Below, one piece after another: positions 23,901 through 29,203 of a stretch of 35,480 nt of DNA (its first letter is position 1; each line of letters opens with the position of its first letter). Location: positions 1 to 35,480 of the forward strand of contig ONND01000019.1 of assembly GCA_900319105.1 (NCBI GenBank), written 5' to 3'. Source of the DNA: an uncultured Bacteroidales bacterium (GTDB lineage: Bacteria; Bacteroidota; Bacteroidia; Bacteroidales; Paludibacteraceae). Under the pieces are notes generated by a model. It saw only the letters and a list, made by a program, of their open reading frames with translations. It was not told the origin of the DNA and made no database searches. Position numbers and translations under genes: made by a program.

Positions 23901-25374
23901 AATTAACCCTGCGATTATTTTCATAGTCAGCATCGAGGGTATATGGCTCTTGATTGTCAGCAAGCGGTGCAAGGAAATTCATATTCTGAAGCGTAGCCGT
24001 ATGCACAAATTCGCTATCCCACCCCCATACAGATGCCGAAGCCCGGCGCACACGATAGAAAACGGGAACGGACGGCATCAGGATATGGTTAGACATCAGC
24101 TTGACGCTCAATTCAGCCAGTGGCTCATTGTTGGTATCATATAGCGTATAATGTGGGTCTGATACATTGTAATACCTTTCATCATACACCACATCCTGCG
24201 ACTGAGCGTTGCCCGTCCAAGAACTTCGGTCGCTGTCGGTGTAGGTATAAACGCCCGATGAGTCGCGCTTCATCTGCACAATACTGATACGCTGTGCATC
24301 GCTAAAGTCGCTCTGCATAGCGCGTTGCAACTCAAAATAGTCACCATCTAAGATGTCTTTCAAGAAAGGATTTTTGATTGACCACCGAAGGATATTATTG
24401 CCGGTGAAGGTTCCGGTGCTGTCTTTTTCTGTCCTTGCAGCAAAGTTATAAATGCGGTGATAAGGCAGAATATCAACATCGGTGGTGGTTACCTCCATCG
24501 TTGATTCAGTGTCAGCATTGCGCACCACGGTGAAAGTGGCAGTGAGGTTTTTCTGCACCGTGTCGTTGGTCGGTATATAGATAGTACCAGAACGCTCAAC
24601 ATCCCTTGACACCACTTCTGACGGATTGAACGAAGTGTAGTAACTGACGGGGTCTTGAAACACCATATACGGCACTGCTGCATAGCCATAACCAGCCACA
24701 CCCTTCTCGTTAAAAGTATATAGATATGGGGTGTATAATTGCGGTGATATAGTGTTTGTCTTACATGTCAGGTTACTTGCAAGCGTCCAAGAATAGTTAT
24801 ACCATTCATTCTTAGACTTCGACCAGCGAATAGACACTGTTATACCTACGCTGAAAGTATCTTTTTCTAAAGATATAGGCGGATACCAATCCAACTCAAG
24901 GAAGGTAACATGGTCGTTGCCGTCTGCCTCTTTCTGAACTACTATCAGCTTGTCAGACATAGTGCCATTGTCGTGAATATGATGGTTGACACCATTTGCC
25001 ATCGAGGTAACGATGATGTCGCCCATGCCGTTTAATAGTTTGACGTGGGCTGTACCTTTGTCAGAGTCTTTCTCGTTTTCGTCATACGGGTCGGAGCAGA
25101 AATTGGCAAAGGTAGTTTTGGTATCACTACCTTTTTTTTGATACCAGATGGTACTTGACTCGTGGATATAGAAGTCGTAACTCTTTCCATACGCCCATAC
25201 CGGCAGGACGAAATGTACACGATCTACTCCGGTCGGGTAGGCTTTGTAATGATCCTCTTTCTCCAAATAGTCATTAGCATACGCACCCTGCGGAGTGAAC
25301 CACAAGGCACATAATATCAGCAGTGCGCCACATCCCTGTAGCCACCGACTTTTGGTGTTCGATAATAGTTTCAT
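14890..25374 (-). CDS. Giant secreted multidomain surface protein A (3494 aa, LamG/FN3/CarboxypepD_reg)
   Basis: The signal peptide is cleaved near AYA-NDYLEK (residue 33). The plan is that of giant B: unique N-terminal region, Fn3-like domain, carboxypeptidase-regulatory-like repeat (GEISGTILMPDNTGMAGVTV, about 962-1010), a second one near 1150, central region with GSYVFYTVAGSTYCPHE, SbsA-type Ig-like domain (about 2408-2450), two LamG domains (about 2466-2833), BACON-like domain (about 2991-3058), AGWNWISTNLNL region (about 3183) and two ECxG-type beta domains. The C-terminus is VVIIRNNERYDVTGKKLQ. It exceeds B by 260 residues, mainly from Cys-containing modules at about 500-732 (CFRVVTANGSVYQDW..., YSVTKDGKNYTQG...) and about 1010-1125 (FRVLDANGNVLEDW...), the latter inserted into the carboxypeptidase-regulatory domain. 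No enzymatic motif was seen. It starts 105 bp after preA; whether it has its own promoter is unclear. Confidence 0.9.
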   Translation of the reverse strand: MKLLSNTKSRWLQGCGALLILCALWFTPQGAYANDYLEKEDHYKAYPTGVDRVHFVLPVWAYGKSYDFYIHESSTIWYQKKGSDTKTTFANFCSDPYDENEKDSDKGTAHVKLLNGMGDIIVTSMANGVNHHIHDNGTMSDKLIVVQKEADGNDHVTFLELDWYPPISLEKDTFSVGITVSIRWSKSKNEWYNYSWTLASNLTCKTNTISPQLYTPYLYTFNEKGVAGYGYAAVPYMVFQDPVSYYTSFNPSEVVSRDVERSGTIYIPTNDTVQKNLTATFTVVRNADTESTMEVTTTDVDILPYHRIYNFAARTEKDSTGTFTGNNILRWSIKNPFLKDILDGDYFELQRAMQSDFSDAQRISIVQMKRDSSGVYTYTDSDRSSWTGNAQSQDVVYDERYYNVSDPHYTLYDTNNEPLAELSVKLMSNHILMPSVPVFYRVRRASASVWGWDSEFVHTATLQNMNFLAPLADNQEPYTLDADYENNRRVNFRFKIENKEPTGAVIDKDDCTLSCYINKVLRESMVNVTIKYSMLEADYNKVNPEGSTCFRVVTANGSVYQDWTYLNAGTYQFPMNSTVQVKNTHGYCYNNGEESRHTLTGNTVIDCSTEPFAHGASMFEATFTVQSSNTVASITTDDSEYVEVYVKYVVQGDVASPENGTTYSVTKDGKNYTQGRYLLSGWYQFPKNSRMDIYNNEDGNFEWTFYMPFILTESCEITIYAYPQSGKRKLDAQMVKASQSQVDENVATEIRNLLYTVKDSLIKLMPREVKPEDYGRCMWDKTAQLILLRTIEETGQTMEFIIPQDSIRRQADGSWIATYSDIANQGCSHYKYSIRIDQSRSDLHVQDSASLRPIEISGPSLYFDEAATITSFVASQGDATTAMKAGVLLRWLASSNAVDEYILLRKAVGSDEAADTIYHGTDNSYIDRSAMPNTHYEYTIQTQYVCNGKSTGNYATAEGWRTPYGEISGTILMPDNTGMAGVTVALQDGSGNTIRTMTTNASGAYKFDSLEYAALECEKAKVKITYSSNFGMNTPEKQTQFRVLDANGNVLEDWNSKNEGTYEYAVGTVLQVQSISPLCSSAISSFTVTGHFSIDCSYTHYQIGILNQINFSATATEPTECQCTNTDLSGYVVVPTHQYGTFSFNSSSAGTASISLSTNNAVASGIDFMNTSSTRLTGRVLYKNSTIPVAGAMFLLNGDTVRRGNTPLTSGIDGNFELILPLHQPCRLQVFKPGHVFEGDGILRVEDGEEEFALAKALDGVRFYDQTKVRLVGRVAGGNDQRDLPRGFGLGTNNLGDDLQLVLQLEGDNTAQLVHDPDDLSRDTIQQTISHIVYLTDSLAVNKERIVGTTHTLFEKKRITIHPDSETGEFEVDLFPVKYKVIQATATGYATLFGTGQGSETFDLTNAPLTEYIGNCNKTAETITVVQKSNDEQFVSNYPYTGGIASQGGLLDGDSIHYNAVYDCIYHSPVVVTLKQVLYGLDKAGYGEEEMEVSSLNLQDKQKVSLYEKQSDGSVTYLLGHPVFIANRKYQFIAEAFERYYYNNDPLSGVLDEVPQRGGSVRVHNGLKSATTYQDYTLDSKGQNKSVILEVEDIDTENSGESALRTVSTALQVEGNYVETEVFQAFVSGTDIQNGDLTSADSEVVLLDIVRDPGGNGSSAWVESGTTYNYTYTETYDWKIGVELTPKWGVNVSQDIGAVAAPEGAGSYIGSTYESSRQLSFTLPITHEWKWGYKYNYTFTTTDRISTSSSKAKDNVSSNGDVFLGTTIRQLAGKAKTVSIISDSMFIARQPAFNAGLMKILSQGTDSNGKHYYLVTGQKVVLGSLVAGTFVYTQYYILNTLIPQLALERQNLLMNFDSEEAAQAYADQTGEPVYWYYSSDDKVSLIDSLPYNTYKMLTPTNSDHAYINRVAALDNMITQWVTILYQNEKEKVMARMAGSEVGTWSVSSGATITHTDTYNASAQYNEMPQGGDLVGSYWSSNSAKVGQKLLKDMKNIVKFFKDMGKDQIGTTVAQAINGLARPEGQGVGADPTDREEQQSLGTKTNTSKFSLDYNPIFSYDNNMNSAQEQTVKKTSGFTLGADSHGDITVSVYRAPYDSVWDTRTEFIRENVGEADNDDLHYGSYVFYTVAGSTYCPHEAEEKTQFYNEGTILNNETQWVDKPEMSIDTYEQTGVQPDKRATFRVTLMDKGQVQTGLGASGTLFNFALWADSNPDGAKVYVDGAPLINAIPVFLVPGQAVVKTIEVERGTVDDYDNLTLALSLADCPKTNTRLKFSVHFLPVSSDVSISMPRQNWIMNTLSAHDSVGYYLPVEIDEFDIHHKNFDHIEFQYKLSTQSEDDWVNQCSFYASDSLYQFATGNKAMIRNGRIEPFRFYGERDPMEQQYDLRAVSFCRYGSGFVTKSSPVISGTKDTRPPRVFGEPEPVNAILGVGDNLKLRFNEPIAGNYLDPDNNFQIKGVTNATGITTAASVHFDGTAESYAISQVSRSLSGRSFTLDMLVKPTAANREHTFFEHGTDGTGVRFGLTADNRLMVGFGTLQIYSKPLDTMLDFTRVCVTYNNETNEIRFFAGTMDMTDPNAAKLPAGTTYDVSAPLVFGRGLDGNMLELRLWSKALTQEEVAATNMHYLTGYELELVAYYQMAEGHGTQLTDKAGGATLTLHGATWNLPKGISLAINSGERVQLNGNLLGRSKVYDETLMLWFRPTSNTGDIFSAGRANDSIGTLLTLVDGNLVLHSDQLITSVGQIKDNEWHHFALSVNRTYNNVSVFLDGKMTATFAAIELAGITGAMYFGGNGFEGNIDEFAIFEQALPKTLVEEYGNHSPVGDEMGLMAYLPFEEQKQNANGVIELVFSPNDQRVFKDPNGNIVDKEVPLINEKMVNGKMVNELADKTNYAPVAGNALLSKLNFDWAFNQDELLINLLMHDREINKQTVYVTVRDVEDLNGNPMPSPVTWVAYVDRNSLTWDSRTMELWQTYGSEFDNYNYRDMRIVNNSGKRHQFTIESLPDWLTVEQQYGTIQPIDDYTVRFYYDTTLPVGEYTDMVYVTDENGLSEPLKVTYHVTAVCPYEEPDKNRYPFNMSICGQVIIDGVYDTDSDDKVIALYRNECVGMANVAFSNLTNKSEVYMTVYGNEAMNNKAITFQLWQASTGKVLMLAPNRQILFAHGYVYGCGEEQPVVFTSSGSETQNITLNAGWNWISTNLNLQPATAALNSVMTAAEPWKEGDIIKNPATMQFSTYSETMDMYMGTLSAWDYTQVYMVYTASSNTLRLGGNRLPEDSMHVTLRGNGQWSPMPCLLNQSTPITEAMADYYDHATVGDLLKSHDRFAVFSTDKHWEGDLTVLRPGEGYFFKRLGTGDVEINFFNKVTNAVPQHAPKFSGNAATNMTMICQVASDDVQCTKVNAYIDDELVGVATKIDSLYFLTVSSDAAGTLRFETEEGTPLTSEMPIGYVADAHHGSLKAPIILRPGDNRPYKIIENDHVVIIRNNERYDVTGKKLQ
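16723..16763. repeat. 7/8-bp tandem repeat in giant A (TTACCATT type)
   Basis: About five units of ATTTACC/ATTTTACC, read in frame as NEKMVNGKMVNE (residues about 2871-2884). It occupies the same linker as the CTTTCGA-type repeat of giant B, so the two paralogues hold unrelated heptamer repeats at one site. Confidence 0.7.
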
Positions 25375-25436
25375 ATGTTTATTTCTTTTTTGTTTCGCAC
25401 ATAAATCCGCACTTCACTGCACGCTTTTGTTCCGCT

Positions 25437-25456
25437 GTCGTGCCGAAGTCGTGCCG
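25437..25456. repeat. Two 9-bp direct repeats spaced 11 bp upstream of giant A
   Basis: GTCGTGCCG at 25437-25445 and 25448-25456, in the 104-bp gap between preA and giant A. It may be a regulator site. No TAnnTTTG -7 box was found in this gap, so an internal promoter is not supported. Confidence 0.35.
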
Positions 25457-25478
25457 GTAATCCTGTGTTAATGCTGTG

Positions 25479-26939
25479 TTATCTTGTTTTCTTTATACGT
25501 TTGGCAAGGCCGATAGCGCCGGTGGGGCAGACGAGGCGGCAAAGATGGCATCCGACACATTTGGAGCCGAGGATGCGCGGCTGGCGGTCCGCATCAAAAC
25601 TGATTGCTTGGTGGCCGCCGTCCATACAAGAGACATAGCATCGCCCGCAACCGATACATTGCTTGCGGTTAACCATCGGATAAACCATCGTCTCGCGGTC
25701 GAGGTCGGAGGGCAGAACGATATTCGGCAGTTCCTCGCCTACAAGTTTTTTCAACTCCGTAATGCCGCGGGAAGCCATGTAATGCTGCAGCCCCAGGGTC
25801 AGATCATCAATGATCCGGTAGCCGTACTGCATCACGGCGGTGCAGACCTGCACGTTTCGGCAACCGAGCTGGATGAACTCTAGTGCGTCGCGCCAAGTCT
25901 CAATGCCTCCGATACCGCTGATATCCATGTGCTTCTCAATGCCGGCTTTTTGCAGAATCGGATTGCCTGTCATCTCATGGATCATCCGAAGGGCGATAGG
26001 TTTGACTGCCTTGCCCGAATAGCCGGATACCGTCTTTTTCTCGCTCACCTCGGCATCGTGACTCATGGTGATCGATTTGATTGTATTGATAGCACTGATG
26101 CCTGACGCTCCGGCATAAAAGCAAGCAAGCGCAGGAGAGGTCATTGACATCACATTCGGCGTTATCTTCGGGATAACAGGTATCTTCACCGCATCGCGTA
26201 CGTACGAGGTATAGAATAGAATCAGTTCGGGGTTCTGTCCTATATCGCTTCCAAGCCCCGTGAGCCGCATCTGCGGGCACGAGAAATTCAGTTCCACAGC
26301 ATCGCAACCTGCCTCCTCCGCCATCTTTGCCAACTCAATCCACTCCTCCTCGGTCTGTCCCATGATCGAAGCGATGATGCGTTTGGCAGGATAGTTCTGT
26401 TTCAAACGGCGAAGAATATCAAAATCCTCTGTGTACGGGTTCTCGCTGAGCTGCTCCATGTTGCGGAAACCGACAAAAGGCGTTCCCTCTTTGCGGACAG
26501 CATCGAAGCGCGGCGAGACTTCACGTATATCCGCCTTGGTGATGGTCTTGTAGAACACACCCGCCCATCCGGCTTCCAACGCGCGCGCCACCATGTCGTA
26601 GTTGGTGCAGATAGCCGATGAAGCCAGGAAGAACGGATTCTCGCAGATCATGTCGCAGAAATTGAGTTTCAGCGAAGGCAACTCCGACGGCTGATGGCTG
26701 AATTCTGACGGCTGACAGCTGACGGCGTTCGCCAACTCCGCAATTCTTATCGGTTTGTCATAATGGATACAGGAAGCCTCGGCATGAGCCAATTCTTCGT
26801 CGCTCATGGCGTTGAATAGCTTAGCCGCCGTCCAGAGATTATCAAACCGTGCCGCACGGATTGCGCGTGCTACTTTAGCGCCGCAGGGTGCATCGTGGCA
26901 CAGGAGGCAGCGAGCCGCTTCTTCATTGATGTGTAACAT
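25479..26939 (-). CDS. preA: PreA-like NAD-dependent dihydropyrimidine dehydrogenase subunit (486 aa)
   Basis: The protein has three parts. Residues 1-70 contain CLLCHDAPC, the first half of the N-terminal Fe-S motif typical of the partner subunit PreT, but without the usual following ACP cysteine. Residues about 90-400 are a dihydroorotate-dehydrogenase-like FMN barrel (CENPFFLASSAICTNYDM, ELNFSCPQMRLTGLGSDIGQ, ISGIGGIETWRDALEFI). The C-terminus has two 4Fe-4S clusters, C428/C431/C434/C438 and C461/C464/C467/C471. In E. coli PreAT reduces uracil and thymine with NADH; no preT is present in this window, so electrons must come from elsewhere or the role differs. A 42-bp heptamer repeat encodes a linker (residues 72-86) between the first two parts. 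It starts 7 bp after the NagZ-like gene, so the two are probably co-transcribed. Confidence 0.88.
   Translation of the reverse strand: MLHINEEAARCLLCHDAPCGAKVARAIRAARFDNLWTAAKLFNAMSDEELAHAEASCIHYDKPIRIAELANAVSCQPSEFSHQPSELPSLKLNFCDMICENPFFLASSAICTNYDMVARALEAGWAGVFYKTITKADIREVSPRFDAVRKEGTPFVGFRNMEQLSENPYTEDFDILRRLKQNYPAKRIIASIMGQTEEEWIELAKMAEEAGCDAVELNFSCPQMRLTGLGSDIGQNPELILFYTSYVRDAVKIPVIPKITPNVMSMTSPALACFYAGASGISAINTIKSITMSHDAEVSEKKTVSGYSGKAVKPIALRMIHEMTGNPILQKAGIEKHMDISGIGGIETWRDALEFIQLGCRNVQVCTAVMQYGYRIIDDLTLGLQHYMASRGITELKKLVGEELPNIVLPSDLDRETMVYPMVNRKQCIGCGRCYVSCMDGGHQAISFDADRQPRILGSKCVGCHLCRLVCPTGAIGLAKRIKKTR
26684..26725. repeat. Exact 7-bp tandem repeat in preA (CTGACGG type)
   Basis: Six uninterrupted heptamers (CCGACGG, CTGATGG, CTGAATT, CTGACGG, CTGACAG, CTGACGG). 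Reading a 7-bp repeat in frame gives a heptapeptide period, QPSEFSH then QPSELPS. It lies precisely in the interdomain linker of a metabolic enzyme. Confidence 0.8.
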
Positions 26940-26946
26940 AGTGTGG

Positions 26947-28143
26947 TTATCTATTTTGTATTATTTGATTTTTCATTTCTAATATACGGCGTACGCTCCG
27001 GTCTATGCGCTCTTCAGCAAGCATACCGTCCTCCACCGCCTTGACCACGGCATCGAAGGCTTCGACGAAGTTCTGCGGACCAAGGATAATGTCTGCGCCT
27101 GCCAGGAGTGTGCCCACGGCAGCCTCCGTATTGCTATATTGCTGCGTAATGGCACCCATCTCCATGCCATCGGTAATGATAATGTTCCGGTAGCCCAGTT
27201 CTCCGCGCAGTTTGTTCTGCAGGAGGAGTGACGACATAGTGGCGGGGACATCCGAGCCCGTAACATTAGGTGCAGCTATGTGCGCCGTCATAACCAACTG
27301 CGTGCCCCACAGGATTCCTGCTTTGAAGGTAATCATCTCACAATCCAGCATCTCGTCCCATGTTTTCAGACTCTGTGCGTAGCCGAAGTGGGTGTCTGCC
27401 TTGGTATCGCCGTGTCCGGGGAAATGCTTGACACAGCCCGTTACACCAGCATCTTTCAGTCCCTGTAGATAGCTGGTCACCATTGATGCCGCTACCTGCG
27501 GGTCATCACTGAAGGCGCGGGCTCCGATGACGACGTTATCCGGATTCGTATTCACATCTGCCACGGGGGCAAAATCGATGTCGAAACCGTAGCGGTGCAA
27601 GTAGGAGCCGATAGTGTAGGCGCAGTAGTAAGCATTCTGCGGGTCGCCTGTAGCACCGATGGCACCCATTGACTCGAACTTCTCCACAGTGAAGTTCTCG
27701 TTATTGGCGATGCGGGCGACACGGCCTCCTTCCTCGTCAATGCAAAGCAGCGGCGAACCATTCAGAGCACGTATTTGAGGGATGAAGGCTGCGAGTTGTG
27801 CTTCGTCCTCTATGTTGTGAGCATAGAGGATGATGCCGCCTACAGGATATTTCTCATTCACTCTCTTCATGGTGGCGTTCACAGCTTGCAGTTTAATCTT
27901 AGTGATGTCGTCAGAACTGACGTCAATGCCGCCTGACCTGTTAAAGTGAATGGTGGTGTCAAGACACTCGGGGCGCACGAAGAACAACTGTCCCACCTTT
28001 TCACGCAATGTCATCCGCTGCAGTTGTGCCTCTATATCGTCAGTTGGCACGACAGGGTTGTTGCCATCGCCGGACTTACACGATGCCATACCCAGCAGCA
28101 GCGGAAAGGTCAGCAAAATCCATAGTTTTTTTGTCTTTTTCAT
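26947..28143 (-). CDS. NagZ-like GH3 beta-N-acetylhexosaminidase, lipoprotein (398 aa)
   Basis: The signal peptide ends in a lipobox (LLLGMASC). A single GH3 catalytic barrel carries the NagZ signature KHFPGHGDTKADTH (residues 239-252), whose D250/H252 pair is the acid/base dyad, and the nucleophile Asp325 in IITDGMEMGAI. R-x-A...EGGRVARI (about 142) is the usual substrate-site motif. Family members remove N-acetylglucosamine from muropeptides or glycans; lipidation puts this one in the envelope rather than the cytoplasm. It lacks the C-terminal GH3 domain of larger glucosidases. It begins 37 bp after the decayed M15 peptidase gene, with the AACAAAC palindrome-like motif 15 bp before its ATG, and ends 7 bp before preA. 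Confidence 0.9.
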   Translation of the reverse strand: MKKTKKLWILLTFPLLLGMASCKSGDGNNPVVPTDDIEAQLQRMTLREKVGQLFFVRPECLDTTIHFNRSGGIDVSSDDITKIKLQAVNATMKRVNEKYPVGGIILYAHNIEDEAQLAAFIPQIRALNGSPLLCIDEEGGRVARIANNENFTVEKFESMGAIGATGDPQNAYYCAYTIGSYLHRYGFDIDFAPVADVNTNPDNVVIGARAFSDDPQVAASMVTSYLQGLKDAGVTGCVKHFPGHGDTKADTHFGYAQSLKTWDEMLDCEMITFKAGILWGTQLVMTAHIAAPNVTGSDVPATMSSLLLQNKLRGELGYRNIIITDGMEMGAITQQYSNTEAAVGTLLAGADIILGPQNFVEAFDAVVKAVEDGMLAEERIDRSVRRILEMKNQIIQNR

Positions 28144-28157
28144 ATTTTGTTGCTATT

Positions 28158-28176
28158 TAACAAACACTTTTGTTGT
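28158..28176. promoter_or_regulatory. Second copy of the AACAAAC...TTTGTT motif
   Basis: A near-palindrome that matches 2218-2236 at 18 of 19 positions. It lies between the M15 remnant and the NagZ-like start. Possible common operator or leader hairpin; function not known. Confidence 0.3.
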
Positions 28177-28180
28177 CAAT

Positions 28181-28617
28181 TTATGGTTCTTCCGGCTCAA
28201 TCAGTTCAAAATGTTGAAAGTCCTTGCAGGAAGTCCAGTCGCCTCCCCACTCGAAGCCTGCTTCGGTGAAGAGTATGAAGCAGAGATCGTCATGGTCAAT
28301 CTTGTAGGAGAAATCCCATGTGCGGTCGCAATAGTCAGCCGCCGTGGCGGGCTGGATGAAGCGTGTTCCATCTTCACGGTCTTTGTAATAGGGGTTGTAG
28401 AGCGTGTTGATATCTATAGCCAGTCCGCGTGCATGCTTCGATAGTTTTAGATCATTTCGCCCACGTGCATCTTGTTGTCATAGTCCCAGTGCAGAACACG
28501 CACATGGCGCAGGTCATCGCGCCCGATATAAGGGTTCTCAATATAGGTCTTTCCTTGCATCCGCTGCCATACTCTGTCCGGTATCGGGTCGGCGGAGTTT
28601 GTCTGGTGTTCAACCGG
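28181..28617 (-). pseudogene. Decayed M15_4 (D-Ala-D-Ala carboxypeptidase/endopeptidase family) gene
   Basis: Translating the minus strand by hand gives two homologous blocks in different frames. Block 1 (about 28600-28447) reads IPDRVWQRMQGKTYIENPYI...RVLHWDYDNKMHVGEMI and ends at a TAA (28447-28449). Block 2 (about 28446-28181) reads LSKHARGLAIDINTLYNPYY..., then WDFSYKIDHDDLC...GFEWGGDWTSCKDFQHFELI and a stop at 28181. Block 2 holds the M15 zinc site: His and Asp in SKHARGLAID, and the His of DFQHFE. Missing are a signal peptide and the 40-50 residues that normally separate HVGEMI from LSKH. The block starts directly after the stop of the FISUMP gene in the same frame. No intact product is possible. 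Confidence 0.75.
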
Positions 28618-29102
28618 TTATTGGACAAGGCGTACGGAAAGGCGGTTGCAAAAAGCGCAGTCTGCCCGACAAAGATGTCATCGTCCGTGAAACTGAAGCC
28701 CCAGGATGTGTCTTCGCCATCGAGCGTAGAAGCCCAGTAGTTGCCTTCGGTGTCCACGTTTTGTACTAATCCTTCGCAATCGCAGTAGCCTTCTGCCGGC
28801 AAGTCGATGGTCTTTTTGTTCGGGCCTGTTGCACGGTAGCCTTTGCCTGTCCAAGTCCAGGTACATTGGTCTAATAGCTCCTGCCACTGCTCTTTGGTAG
28901 GAACGTTTTGTCCGAACTGCGCCATCGTCTCCTCGTAGTTGTAGAACCCGTTCGGGTCCTTCGGGTTCGATTCGTTGAGGCTCTTCCATTTGGTGCCGGA
29001 AGTCAAGCCCAGATCCACAAACTCGCTCTCAGCCGGCGCATTCTTTTTCTCGCAGGCTGCAAAGCATAAGACTGCCAGCAACAGATACAATCCTTTTTTC
29101 AT
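28618..29102 (-). pseudogene. FISUMP-domain lipoprotein with a frameshift near its end
   Basis: The start MKKGLYLLLAVLCFAACEKK has a lipobox. The body matches the FISUMP domain (Fibrobacter succinogenes major paralogous domain): VDLGLTSGTKWKS, VPTKEQWQELLDQCTW, GYWASTLDG-like block (GNYWASTLDGEDTSWGFSF). The family usually ends in SVRLV; here the 0 frame passes VGQTALF and goes on out of family into the M15 remnant (to 28452). The expected ending CNRLSVRLVQ-stop (28618-28620) is present in another frame. The shift lies at a five-A/T run (28650-28654). Either a real frameshift or a homopolymer error is possible. Function of FISUMP proteins is not established. A -7 box lies at 29137-29144. Confidence 0.7.
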
Positions 29103-29136
29103 ATGCTTTGATATTTTAATTTTAGTTATTTGCGTG

Positions 29137-29144
29137 CAAAGGTA
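29137..29144 (-). promoter_or_regulatory. -7 promoter element (TACCTTTG) for the FISUMP lipoprotein
   Basis: Minus-strand TACCTTTG, 35 bp upstream of the ATG at 29102, fits the Bacteroidota -7 consensus TAnnTTTG. The -33 position has no clear TTTG, so strength is uncertain. It probably drives the set 29102-25479. Confidence 0.5.
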
Positions 29145-29203
29145 CTGCATTTTGAGCAGAGTATGCGGGCACGATTATGCCCAAAGTATTTTTTTAGAGA
29201 AAA

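Noticed and set aside
29163-29195. GGGCA...TGCCC stem followed by a T-run on the plus strand
   Set aside because: Only a 5-bp stem, and no plus-strand gene exists for it to terminate.
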